This document shows, piece by piece, positions 24,736 through 37,274 of a stretch of DNA of 64,000 bases. The notes beneath the pieces were generated by a model that was not told the DNA's origin, did not search any database, and worked only from the letters and a program-made list of their open reading frames with translations. Source of the stretch: Ectocarpus siliculosus (lineage: Eukaryota > Sar > Phaeophyceae > Ectocarpales > Ectocarpaceae); assembly GCA_000310025.1 (NCBI GenBank), contig FN649736.1, positions 2,109,415-2,173,414 of the forward strand. The letters run 5' to 3'. The position numbers and the translations under genes are program-made. How positions within the stretch are numbered: the stretch's first letter is position 1; every line of letters starts with the position of its first letter.

Positions 24736-27543
24736 ATGCTTCCCAGGGATACGGGGGCTCAACCTTGGCACGTAATTCTATCGAGGCGGCAACCAAACCG
24801 GCTGATGCCGAGCTTCGATGTACCCAACTCCGCCGCACGGCTCACGAGCAACACCCGGCACATTCTCTCCCGCCTCGGCTTTGGTCTTGACGCTGACGAC
24901 GAGCACACCGGCATGATGGCAGCTAACGATGAGACAGAGAACGAGGCATCAACCGAACTGCATCATCGCAAGGAGCAGCTTCGCGGTGGAGAAAAGCATG
25001 TTACTACCGCCGCCGATGAACTCGACAGCGACAACGACTTAGAGGAAGAACTGGAGCGGGTATTCCATCTCGCGGTGCGCGCGGACAGCACATCGGAGAA
25101 AGAGTTCATGGGCATACTTTCGCATTCGGCGAAGGAACTTCGTGGGGGGGAGGTGATGGTTTCCTCGGACCACAGTGGCAACTCCCGCCCCCTCAGTCGC
25201 AACCCAAATCGTCCTGCAGAGTTTTGTTATGGGTGAATTTGTGCCCAAACACCACTGCGGGCAATGATATCCTGAAGGTTTTGTTTTTCATCATACTGCG
25301 TGCCATGCGCACGTGTGTGGCGCGTTAGTGTGTCCCGTCGCGAACATTCTGCCACCATCCGTCCGCTCTTCTCCCTTGCGCATCCCGTGCCGCACACGGA
25401 ACACGGCGTCTCTTCAAGTGTAATAGTCAACAAGCTTTGCCCTACGCTAACTTTCCCTTTTTGTCAAACACTGAGAGAGATATCGACATGAACCACCTCG
25501 AAGCGTGCACATCGTCTACAAACTACTTGTACCCAAGTCGGCATTTCGAAAATCAACTATATTCGCGCATGCCACTGCTCCAATGGCTCATGTATTCCCC
25601 TCCCCCCCTGCCTCCCTCCCCCCCCACGGTGTCAATTCGTCTGCTTGGTCCGGTACCCCGGCTCGCATTAGTCCGTTGCCGTGTCGAAGTGGAAGAAGGT
25701 CGTGTTTCTGCTCTACTGCCGCCTCACAAACACGGTGTTCAAGAACTCTGCGCTTCTCGCTGACAAGAACCGGCTGGTCGCCGAGCTGCACCGCACTGGA
25801 CTTGAGCTGAAGGAGACCAGGAACCTCGTATCCTCCCTTCTCGACAGTCACGTAACCGTTGATGGGGGGCCCGGGGACTCAGCAGTGTCGGTGTTGGCAC
25901 CGAACGCGCCTTCGCGCGACCAGTCGAACGAGAGTTCCGTCCAGAGCGCGACGGCGGGTGACAGCGACGGCGTTGACGTGCGACACTCCGACCATCAACG
26001 AACCTCGTTCTACGACTCCGCCAATTCTGGCAACGGCGACGGTCTCAACGGTGGCCCGGCGACGCTTAGCATGGCCTCCGAACGTTGGAAAGACAACTCC
26101 TACTACCCAGATAACGACAACGCCGGGGGGCGGTCGGGGTTTCCATCTGGAGCCGGTGCGTTGGCCAGGCTTGCGAAGCTTCAAGGTCAGCAGCAGGGTG
26201 AGCGTGTCGAGACAATCGTTCGTGATGATCTCGCAGATGTCGCCGCGGCGGCTACAAGTATGGCCCACGCTACCGACAGCCCGGTGGCGTCCGAACGATC
26301 GGCTTCAATGGTTAACACGACGGCGTACGGCACCGAGGATTCTGTTGGCGAACCCACCCTGCAGTGCTTTGGGAGTGGAATTGCTAGGCGTGTTTCTCCC
26401 GGTGCGATGCCCATCTCCCCGCAAGTACCAGAGATTGCGGCGGAACCGGCACCGGTGCCCCCGGGGTTGGAGATATCGTATCTGCTCCCGAGCAAGGCTG
26501 AGAACGTCCCCTTGGCCGCTGCGCGATTGGCCAACTCCCGATCGTCGATCACGTTCGGACCAAGAAAATACTCTAGGGTTGCACAGACGAAGCGAACATC
26601 GCCCCTCCGTAGTCACGGCACCACGGCAGACCGACTGGGAGGAACGTCGGTGGCGGGGACAGCGGTGGTACGCGCCAGGTCCAGCGTTCACTGCCAGTCA
26701 GGGCCCCAAGAGAACGCAGCACGAGCACCGGCGGTGTCCTCAGCAGAGCGGGCGGCGGCCTTCGGGACAGAGATATCCCAATCCCTCGCCGAAGAGATCA
26801 AGGAAAACATTCGCTTGAATTCTTCGAGGGCCACCTCCCGCCGCCCCTCTACTACGTCGGCTGCATCTCCTCTTGCTCAGGTGCTACAGGAGGCCCGCGC
26901 GCCCGTACCCCAGCCTTCTCCACCTTATTCTTTGCTGGCGGCCGCCGGCGCTGCTATGCCTGTCGCTTCCATGTCTCCAGAACCGTGTGGAACCGGGGGG
27001 GTGCAGCAAAAAACCCAGCGGACTCCGTGGCGGTTCGCCCGCTCGTCCACTTTTGCCGCCGCTGCCCGTCCCGCGAACCAAAGCACCTCCTACCACCGGG
27101 GCCGGGGTGTTCATAAATCAAGGAGGGACGAAGCGTTCGTAACGGACATCTCGGAAGAGCTGGACAGAACCAGAAAGGCAATCCAAAGGAGCACCTCGGA
27201 GAAGATCTCCGCGCTCAAGCAGGAGCAAGAGGCGGCGGCGGTAGCAGTAAGGGAGTGTTCGGCATCGTCAGTGCTGAGGCAGAAGCACGCGACGGCAGTG
27301 AAGGGCCGCAGAAATGCAGCGACACAGCAGCCCGCCGGGGGAGATTCACTACCGTTGTTCGGCTCGCAACTCAAAGTCGGACGCCAACCGAAGGAAACCG
27401 TTGCCAGCACGGCCATGAGCAAAGAAAATGCCGCGACGAAGGGACCCCGGAAGGCTCCTCGGTCGACGGTGGTTGGACCTGAGCGCGGAAGCAAGGGACG
27501 GCAGCGGGCTCGGGCGTGTCTCCCTCGCGAGGTACGGCTATGA
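24736..27543 (+). CDS. Hypothetical low-complexity protein with predicted coiled coil, two exons seen
   Basis: Not recognised. Exon 24747-25152 (or from ATG 24736) ends GAG/GTGATG in phase 0. The next exon begins after TTAG at 25672 in phase 0 and runs without interruption to a TGA at 27541-27543. The joined frame is about 760 residues; more 5' exons are likely because the ATG at 24736 overlaps a good acceptor (TTCCCAG). Visible features: an acidic segment (ELDSDNDLEEELERVF) in the first exon; at the start of the second a basic/hydrophobic stretch (SKWKKVVFLLYCRLTNTVF) followed by a heptad-like helix (LLADKNRLVAELHRTGLELK); about 400 Ser/Ala/Pro/Thr-rich, probably disordered residues; a helical SEELDRTRKAIQR segment; a strongly basic C terminus (KGPRKAPRST, GSKGRQRARA). 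The uninterrupted 1.87-kb frame, GC-rich third positions and agreement of the splice phases argue for a real gene. Confidence 0.6.
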
Positions 27544-30500
27544 GGTGTGGTGTAAGCTGGTGCCGAGAACCGAGGTTCCAACTGTGACGCCACGTATGTA
27601 CAAGTAGAGTCGGTAGAAGCAGCCGTACATTGCAGACCAACAGCTACGGGTATGTAGGTGCTTGCATTTTTACGTGTTGGGGGGGGTTGGCAACCCGGGC
27701 AGCATGTTTTGCACTGTTTGTGACAGCAGTTCATGATAAACCATGGAGGTTTCGCTAGATGTTCGCCGCCAATGACAAAATAGTCAATACCCTGCGTTCT
27801 TCCCCCTTGTGCCCACGTTCCACCGAAAAAACTATTGCTGCCGGCGTTAGAACGTGGTCAGCTAGCCGACCAGCACCTTCCCCAAGGGTCCTCTACAACG
27901 GCCAGTGACCACCTACGACAGACTGAGGTTACTGTTGAACTTTCGGGCTCCGTTGCTTGTACGACGTTGCCCTGCTTCTCATCCTTAATGACTTTCATGT
28001 GATCAGGCGGCTACGCGGGCGTTACCGTGAACGTTTCTGCTTTTGCCACCCCTCTCAGGTACTTTTTACCTCGGCCGTTGCAGTTCTTCCCGCCGATGAC
28101 CTTTGCTCGCGACAAGACTCACACAGACACCCCCCCCCCGTCATCTATGCTTGCGTATCTGTTTGTACCTTCGCTACCTCAGCAGGACCGGTAGGCGCAC
28201 TGTAGCACCACCGAGAGCTCGAGGTCAAAGTGTGTGAGGCGAGGCAACTTGCCTGTTTGAGGAGGGAATCCGCATACCTTAAATAGTCCCGAGAAGGATA
28301 CGAGATGTTCCGGGAATAGGTCGCCTCAACCCTGTGGGCAACCGGCGTGAAGGTTCATCAAGTGTTTGGCCTTGAATCGCTATTGTGAAACGGGAAATCA
28401 AAGCGCCTGCTGTTGAGTCGGACGTGTGAGACAATTTCGAAAAAACACTGTAACAAGGCTGGCTCGATATGTTCCCGCTCGATGTTTCGATGGAGAACTT
28501 CAGGGCAGGACAGTTGGAGTCCAAAACCACGGCGTCAAGTCATGGACGCCACTTCCTGCGTTAAGACCTAGCTCTGCTCGGTAGCGTAGCTAGGGGGCAC
28601 AATCTGGCGAAATGTTGCGCCAACCCAAGTCGACGTCGGTGGCGGTATGACACATAGAATGGTCCATACATGGGCGTTTCTCGACTGGGTCATTCTGTAG
28701 GAGAGGCGTGGGTGTAGCTTTGGGCGTGCGGTGTGCGGGGTTTCATTGTCTTGAAGTGCACGTAGATTAGTCTATGCGTTCTAAGGGTTCGAGGGAGAAC
28801 ATGTCGTGCCTTTGATGGCGATCGGTCGCGCTGCGTGTCCCCTGCTAGTCACCCGAAGCAACAGCAGCGAGTGGTGTTCGGCGGTCTTGTGCTAGTGCTA
28901 AGTACGCCGACCCAGGAAAGCAGCAATTGGCGGAATTCACTGCACTGTAGCCGTACTGCTGTCGTCCTGCTATCGTCCGCTAGCTCGCGGCGGTGGAGTG
29001 GAATCTGGTTTTGAAGGAAAACGAAGCAATTCGTGCCGTAATGGGCGACATTGTTGCAGTGGAAGGCATCTTTTCGTCAAGTTCATCTAGAGGATTCCTA
29101 CGGGGGAACAACCCTTGAGCTACAATCAGCGCTTGAAATCGGAGTTAGAGAATGGGGAAAGAGATACCGCCACCGTACAGCAGAGTGTAGCGAATATCAA
29201 AGTCTAGAAGTGTTCCGCGCAATGGTGCCCCTGAGAAGAGAGAACTGCGGATATGGTCTACTGTAGAACGTTAGGGACGTCTTCACGGGGGGACAAACAC
29301 GGGTGGCGGGCTAAGCAGGAGCTGCGGAGAGGGCATCCCTTTGACCAAAACGTTACTATTAGCGCCTGTATCCGGCTATGCCGTGCAACGAGGACACCCT
29401 CCTATGGGCAAAGCCAAGAGTCTCTCACAGGGTAGGTATTATAGACGCAGACGGGACATCATGTTGAACCCTTGCAGGATCTTAGATAGAGATTGAGTGC
29501 CGTCGACACTGATCTTGCAGCGGGGAAAAACGTGTTGTTCTGTTCCTGATTTTTGAGGTGCATTGAAGCAATGCTCTTGCAACCGGATGCTGGATAGGGT
29601 AGGGGGGTATGCCAAAAGAGGCAGGTGGCACAAGGTGGTGGTACACGTTCGGCCCCAAAAAGGTCATTTTCAATTCCACCACCAATGAGAACGCAATATT
29701 TAGGTGCTCGCAAGCTTCAGAGCTGCAGAGCAAGGTGCTACGTAGGTGAGCTTTATTTCGTCTTCTCGGAGTGGAAGTTTTCGTTGAGGGGAGGAACGGC
29801 AGGGGGTAGGTGATGTGGGCATGTGGCTACGGGGGGTTGGTTGTGGTCGTTGAGAAGGGGGGAAAACTTGTCCTCGTTGGCATATTCATTGCAGACGGGA
29901 TTGCTTCTGCTGAGGTTCAAAACTTGTTTACCCGTTGGATGTACATGCCGTGCCCCCCCCCGTTGGCACAAGGCTCTCGGTCGGCGGAAAGATCTCGGAG
30001 TAAGCATGTGAAGATGTGAAGGCGAATTGCGTTGTTCGGGCGGTACCAATATGTGCCTATCGATGCGGTTTTTAATTGTTGTTGTCGTGGTGACGGTTGG
30101 TTGATGGTGACGTTGTTCTGCTGTATGCTTACGTCAAAGGAACAGTCGAGCCTACCTCATTGTTGTTGTTCTTGCTGTTCTGGACGTGTCCGGTCCCTTA
30201 CGGAACGACATTTCGGTGGTCACGGTTTGGCCTACCCGGAGTAGCTTTGGAAACCAGAAGAAAATGAGGATGCTTGAACATGCGTAGACACCATAATATC
30301 GTTCGAGAAGGATTAGGGGGGCGCAAAAACACGTTTGTATGAAATAATAGACGGTCCGTGGTGGAGAGGTCACGAAACAACTGAAAAGCGACAGCGGGCG
30401 AACAATCCAACGAGTGTTAACATATTTTATTGTATTCGCGCCACGCCTCGGACACATTCATTCATGCATTTTTTGATGCAGACACCTCACGCTGAAACTC

Positions 30501-30575
30501 GAGGCAATTGGCCAATCTCGCTCCACCGTCCGTAATCGCCTCCACGTCTCCACTTCCGAGGTTGTGTTCGGGGGA
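27544..30575. other. Region with no supported gene
   Basis: Three kilobases of mixed sequence with only short open frames on both strands. No family motif, microsatellite or phase-consistent exon pair was found. Short G/C-runs occur near 27680 and 28129. Confidence 0.5.
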
Positions 30576-31288
30576 CTACGCGCGATCGAGGGGGTTAGAG
30601 AATCCCGTGAAACCGGCAGGTGTTTCGAAGGACTGCTCGAACACGTTGGAAGATTGGCCGCTGCCCTGCATGACGTTCTCCAGTACCTGTTCAGCGTAAA
30701 ACAACACCTTTGCTAACATATTTGATGTTTCCAGGTCGGAAGCCGCCCGAAGCGAGGCAAATGTAGGCCGAGCGATCACAGTATTCGACTCTGTTGAAGT
30801 CCGTGGCTACACGACACAAAAACCTTTTGGGAACTATCCGCCTGCGTGAAAGGAGACTCAAAGGCGGTGGGACGGTGTTGGCGACGGCGGAGGTACTGAA
30901 ATTTCAGAGTAGCTCTGTCGATGGCTCTCGGAGATCAGGTTGCACTACCTATGGTGTGCTGTCGTGCCCCCTCTATCAGCAGTTCGACAATCGCGCAGCC
31001 CCCCCAATGCTTGATCCATTGCCTCTAGCCCCTCGATGCCGTAGGCGCCGTCGAGAGTCACGTTTCCCCGCCACCCCTTTCTGTGCACAAGTTCACCGAT
31101 GGACTTCTCCTCGCGACGGTTTTGCGAGAGTTTGAAGATTGTATCGAAATGAAAAGTTCTGTAAGATCGAACGTTCGGGGCATGGGACTGACTATACCTG
31201 GGCACGCAACTCGTGATGTGCTACTTGTGCAGAATCGCGAAAAATGGATACCACCAACAGAGCGACGAACAGTGCTTTGTGATCTCAC

Positions 31289-31512
31289 GCTCGGTAACAA
31301 CAAAACTCCGGCAGCAAGAGTTCAGGACCAAAAAGAGAATGAAGGGGCTCGAGGAGGACCTCGCGATCTGCACACACTACGTAAGCATCCGATAGGACTG
31401 ACGTGTATCTGGTGCTTACGTAGTTCTCGCACACGGCCAGGTCCTCCTCGACGCCCTTCATATCCTCTCCTTGGTCTTGAACTACCGTTGTCGGAGTTTT
31501 GTGCCCTCGCCT
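31289..31512. repeat. Inverted duplication 1 (arms about 105 bp)
   Basis: Left arm 31289-31394 and right arm 31406-31512 are reverse complements with scattered differences. Both contain the end of a B-type exon and its splice donor (CTACGTAAGCA), pointing at each other across an 11-bp centre. Confidence 0.85.
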
Positions 31513-31857
31513 TCAACCATACAGATGCCCTCTACCAGCGTCGACGTGACGGTGAAGCACAGGAGGAGCGGAGAGGTACGATATCGAAGCAACAGATAGA
31601 GGACGGCGGGAGGGTTGAAGGACTCGTGTTGTCCAGCCAGACCCGAGGTCAACGCGGGACAGCCTCATTTGCGCCACCGTGTCAATAGCAAGCGATGGAC
31701 ACCGCCACAACAATATACAGTAAACGGAACAGCAACAGCAACAGCAACAGCAACAACGTCACGAGCAGCCATCAGCAAGCGCAACGAACCCTAAGACGAA
31801 TCAATGCGACGCCCACAAAATATGATACTCGGTGCTTCCCTTTTACAATCGATCGCA

Positions 31858-32475
31858 CAAGAGCGTACCGGATCATCTCTGAGGCCTGTTTCGATCCCTG
31901 AGGGTCTTCGATGCCCGAGGCTAGCGTCGTACCGAGCTCCGCTTTCGGTGCGGCAGAGGCGAGACCTTTCACACGCTCAGCCTTATCCACCACATCCTCC
32001 ACGAGGGCTCGAGTAAGGCGACGGAGTGGGTGTCCTCCAGGTATTGCTGTGCACGAGTCAGCCGCCGTCTGAGTCTCGTCAAACAATCGAGTGCTACAAG
32101 GGCGAGCGAGAGCTGAGGGTTAATACTTGTTTATATGTCGATCGTTCTCCGTGTGATCGGTTACGATGCAGACAGCAGCAGTGCCACCAAGTACGTAACG
32201 CTGTCAACTCGTTTCGGCGCTCGGTGTACCTTTTGAGTCGGACGAGACTCAGACGGAGGTGGATGCGTGCACGACCGACGTGGAGGACATCAACTACCGT
32301 GACGTCGACCTTGATCGAACCCTCATGGAGGATGTGGCTGAGAAGGCTGTGCGCATGGAAGGTCTCGCCTCTGACGCGCTGGAAGCGGGGCTCGGTACGA
32401 CGCTAGGTTCGGGCTTCGAAGATCGCGAGGGATCGAACGCGACCTACGAGACGATCCGGTACGTTCGTGGAGGTT
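31858..32475. repeat. Inverted duplication 2 (arms about 230 bp)
   Basis: A minus-strand A-type exon (32085-31858) is mirrored by a plus-strand A-type exon (32236-32475), both ending in GATCCG/GTACG-like or ATCCGGTACG donors. The spacer is about 150 bp. The plus copy (TTDVEDINYRDVDLDRTLME, then VAEKAVRMEGLASD) has an intact frame. Confidence 0.8.
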
Positions 32476-35400
32476 GGTCAGGTCGCCCTCGAGCTCCTCC
32501 CGCCTCTTCTCGCCCGCGTCCAGCACTCCCCGCATTGTCTCACGGGTGTCTCCCTGTCAAAAATCCAGTAGCCGAGGGGTAACTTCCGCCTCCCTCGCTC
32601 GACCCTCGATGTGTGACCATCCGCTGAACGGCTTCAAGTCGGGCGCTGTAGCACATGGAGAGAAGGGATGGGGGGTAGGGGCATGGCTGCCATCACCTCC
32701 CGGCTAATGCAGTTGCGATGGGGATACAATTGTGAGACAAGCGGGGAGATTCGCCCGGGAAAGGGCCTATCACTACGAACGTCGACCGGGCTTGGCTGTG
32801 ATCCTTATCCCTCGGTGGCTATCCAATGAGTAAGAATCAGAGGGGTCGGGGGCGTAAGCTTCGTAGAGGATTCAGTGCGAGCTGCTGAAACTTACAGGAC
32901 AAACTCATAGACACCACGGTGCGAACATCCCCACCACGCCCCTCCTCACAACAAACAACTTCGTCCTCAGTAACCATAACACGAGCAACAAGTAACACCG
33001 CGGATTCGACATTTGTCCCCTCCATCGTCATAACCGTCAACCAGCCGTAACAACGAACAGAGAGCCGATACCTCTGCAGGACACCAGAGCCACGCATGCA
33101 ACACTCCGTCGCAGCACGAGAACGCTGGGGAGCTAAACATTTCTTCCCGTATCATTTGCGCCGCCCCGTGCGACGCATACCGGTCGTGCATGCCAAGCGC
33201 CGCGACCTCTGTGACGTGACAGATCATGGGTGCGAGAGGGTCTCCGTGGTGGGCCTTCTCCGGGGTGAAGAGCGAGAGAGACACAGACGCGTTGTAGCTG
33301 GGTAAGATCTTGCTGACGGAATACGAGCTCCGCTCGAGCGGTGTGCCGTGACGTCTGCAGGTCATCTTGCACCAGGCGGAGGGCCAGATCAGGTCGCTTT
33401 GCGGAGATCTCGGCAGCCAACTGCTTTCTCGTTCATCACACACAAACGCTTACCTGACTGCATCATAGACCGGCCCTTCGTAGACGTGATCGCCCGAGCC
33501 ATCCCGGTCGACCATGCTCAAGCGACATGATGCGATAACGTCGGAAGCCTCTTAACGGGAGGCATGCACCCCTGATTGCGAGATCGCGTCCTCTCGTTGA
33601 GAGAGGATAAGTCCAGAGACAGGGAATCCAGTGACATGAGGTCCGCATGCGTATTCAGTATAGTTGCCATACACATCATGGAGACGGTAGGAGAGCACCG
33701 GAACAACAACCATCACAACCACCACCAAGCACACGCAACGAACCTAACGGAAATCACCAATACGACGCCGACACCAGCTGCTACTCCTGTATTTCCGTTT
33801 GGCAATCGATCGCACGCCAACACGCACCGGATCATGTCGTACCCCGCGTGCGAGCCCCAGCGGTCTTCGGTGTCCGTATGCCGGCGTGGCCCAGAGCACA
33901 GCTTCGTGCGCGACCGTGGCGAGGCTTTCTACTAGCAGCGCCTTCTCCGATACGTCATCTGCCAAAGTGAAAGCGACCGCGAGAGCACGCGAGTCCAGGT
34001 CCTCGATGTCGGCCCCGTAGGAGTCAGCGATCTGGCGAGCCTCATCCACCTACGTGGGTACATCGAGTTCCGGGAGTCGAGACATGGCGTGAGAGAGGGT
34101 GGGCGAAGGATGGGAAGTTTAAAAGGGTTGCAATGTGGATAGTTCTCTTTGGGCCAGGATACGGTACAGACGCCAGTAACAGTGCCGCCAACTAAACGCA
34201 TGTATTGCTGTCGAAAGTCCTTGGTCGGTTGCTTATGTTGGTCCGGGACGAGGTCAGCTCGTCCTCCAGCTCCTTCCTCCTGTCCTTGCCCACGTTCATA
34301 TGCCATGCAAAGATATGCCATGCAAAAGCAGAGAAAACCCCCCCGAAAAAGCAGCGATAGAGCACAAAGTGCAATATTAGCACACATGAAGGAGTCGTTC
34401 GTTGAGAGCAGACACGTTTGACTTGATTTTTGTGAAGACACGTCATAGCGGGCGCTGACCATACCAAAAACCGGCATCTTCTTTTTTTCTGACTTTGCCT
34501 CGCTCCGGTCCAAACACCGTCTAGCATGTAGGCGAGTCGGTGCCACTGCTGTACATGTCGGCGTCATCCTCTTCCCCGTCAACGTCCCCCTCGTCGCCAC
34601 CATCCTCGGCCTCCTTCCGATCCACCGCCTCGCCGTCGCCGGCCGTGTCCGTGTCGTTCTCCCCGGCGTCTACGCCCGTCACGTTGGCGTCGCTTGGGGA
34701 ACCGCTGCTGTCGCTGGTGGCGCTCTCGGTGCTGCTGTCGCTGCTGTCGCTGCTGCTGTCAGTGGTGCTGCCGTCGCCATCAGATGGCGCCGCTGAGTCA
34801 TCGTCGTTCTCGGATCCCTGTTGAGCGAAAACGAAATCAGGAATTCACGGTCATCGTGTCCGGTGTCAACTTCGGAAGAAAATTGGGGGGTTGCAGTCGT
34901 AGTCCCCAGGCTAGTATTTGTGGGGAGAGAGATGGATTTGGAAGAGTTGACGCCGGCCTTCGCAGCTAACGCGGCCGGAGAGACGATGAGCGTTTCGTGC
35001 GTCTCTCTCCCCAACACGCAGCCCAGAAACCGAAGAAATAATGAAGCAATTCAAAAGAAAACAAAATAAAGGGGGGTTCTCCTTTCTTGCTCGCCTTGAG
35101 AACTTGGTCAGTTGGGGCGGACCTACTGGAGGACAGCCGCTTTATCAACTCTCAGGACTACCGCTTGCCTTTTCCGGTCAGTGTGATCGTACTTCAATAA
35201 TATGTTCTTGAGAGCTCTGCTCCACATGGACGTTGGCACTACGCCATATTTCTACGGTGGGATCTCCGCTTCGGCCCAATTCTGATTTTCATGTGTCGGT
35301 CAAGTCATTGTTCCTGTACTACATGTAGGAGGATTGTGGGTGGCTTGGTGTTTGCTTTCCACGAAGTTGAAAAAACGTTGACGACCCTACGGGCAGGAGC

Positions 35401-35995
35401 ACCCTCTCTTACCTCCAGGCCACCAGGAGCGAGCGGGCCAAACAACCAACAACAAGAACAGCAATAATGAAAGGAAAAGAACAACGACCAAGTGGTCTTA
35501 AGCCCCACCACTCGCAAATAAACAACGAAAGAGTGAAAAGCAAGTTTCGCTGCACGACGTGTAAGATACCGTTGGACCGGCCAACTCACGTGCCGTCGTC
35601 GCATCTGCAGAGGTTGGACAGTTGCTGTGCTATCATCTGCATTTCGTTGAATCGGGCGCTATTGCAGGACATGCAAGGACGCAGAGGGGGGCGCGTGCAG
35701 GGGACGAAATGCATATTTCATGTATGAATCCTAGAGTCATCTTGCCTGGTCAAGCGCAGCATGAATGTTGGAAACAAACGTTTCTCCGCGGAAATGAGGC
35801 TCAGTCAAGAATGACAATCTCGTCGAGGCAGCCATAGCCAGTTGCTGCATACCACCACATAGATAAGCAGCGGCCGAGATACGCCTGGGCAAACAACGCT
35901 TCTGGTGTAAATCGTAACGTGAGGGCGACCATGCATCGGATCGAAACGGTTAGGGACCGCACAGCAGGTGACAACAACCAAACAACATCAAGAAT

Positions 35996-35996
<1 letters not shown>

Positions 35997-36035
<39 letters not shown>

Positions 36036-36038
36036 CAA
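35997..36038. repeat. (GGCA)n tetranucleotide repeat
   Basis: About ten AGGC/GGCA units in a row within the second-copy region. Confidence 0.95.
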
Positions 36039-37274
36039 CCTGGCTGGTAGGCAGAAAAACAGACTAAAAAACAACACCAATAGCAACCACAAACCAAACA
36101 CATTGGCGACAATGACAGGGATCATCTTCGACCCCGACAAATCTGCCATGCACCCTCCACCCTCGAAACCGACCACACAAAAAGGCCTACCTCAATACCG
36201 CCCCTTTGTAGACGTCATCGCCCAAGCCAATCCGGTCGACCATGCTGAACCGACATGATGCGCCGAGGTCGGAAGCCTCTTCACGGGAGACATGCACCCC
36301 CGCTTGCGAGATCGCGTCCTCTCGTAGAAAGAGGAAAAGTCCAGAGACAGGGAATCCAGTGGCATGAGTTCCGCGGCAAATTCCGCGTAAGCCGTCAGGA
36401 TCCCATTCACTTGCGCCAAATGAGCGCCATGCCAACGAGACAAACGAGAGACATGGGGGGGGTGGGATTACCAAGGAGCTCTGTCGTTGGTTCTGGGAGG
36501 GCCGGGCTGCGTTTTTCACACTGCGCTTACAGGACTTACTACTGACAGGTGTGTCAAACGTGTAGCCTCAGTATGAAGGTGACATAGCGTCTCACCCTCC
36601 GCCGCCCTCCGTTCTACTGCAGACAGCAACAAACCTTCGCCATCGCTAAACTGCGTTTAGGGATCCAACAAAGTGATGTAGTGGCCGAAATATCGAGGAA
36701 CGGGATTCATCCCCTTCGTTCCCCCGCCTTCAGGACGTCAACCCGTGGTGGCGTTTACTTCTTCCGCAATGATAGCGAAAGTACATATCACCAGCAGAGA
36801 CGACACACACACGCACGGCGGTCCCATTTTTTCTCACACGCTCGGGCACACGATTTATCGGATTCTCTCGTGGTTGTGGCAGGTGATCAGGTTGTCCTTG
36901 ACCGCGTTCATCCTTTCTTTCGTCTCGGCCTCGCGACCCATCACCCTTGCCTTCGCAGTCTCGCAACTCGACACCTCCTCCACCAGAGTCGACGCAGCCG
37001 TCAACACCAGTCGCTGCTCGGCCTCCAAGGGATCTACAGCACAACACGCGGTATCCAAGAAGCTGAGGTGTGTGCGGCGGGGGGAATCGGGGGATGTCAT
37101 GACTACAGAATCAGATCAGATCTATATAATTCGGTGTTGTGCATACGTATCCCGTACGGTGTTGCCATAGACATCACCGAGACGGTAAGTGACCACCCCA
37201 ACAGCAACCACCACCACCACCATCACCAAGCACGGTTAACGAACGTAACGACATTCACCAATACTACGCCGACA

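Larger units (their letters stand above)
30576..34049 (-). pseudogene. Decayed third copy of the modular A/B exon gene
   Basis: Minus-strand fragments resemble exons of the gene at 43317-53746 in the same order. An A-type exon at about 34049-33833 (GADIEDLDSRALAVAFTLAD) carries an extra G near 33885, so that its two halves read in different frames. An A4-like exon at about 33600-33460 has TAA where the copy at 36.2 kb has GAA (SREEASD). A coiled-coil exon copy at 33440-33150 differs from the 48.3-kb exon by a 2-base length change that breaks the frame. There is a B-type end near 32530-32460 (LDAGEKRREELEGDLTNL), an A-type exon at about 32086-31858 (DETQTAADSC), B-type remnants at 31560-31406 with a stop and a 2-base insertion, and a terminal A4-like piece (AASDLETSNML) with its stop at 30576. 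Read as a pseudogene or exon graveyard. Expression of individual pieces is not excluded. Confidence 0.6.
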
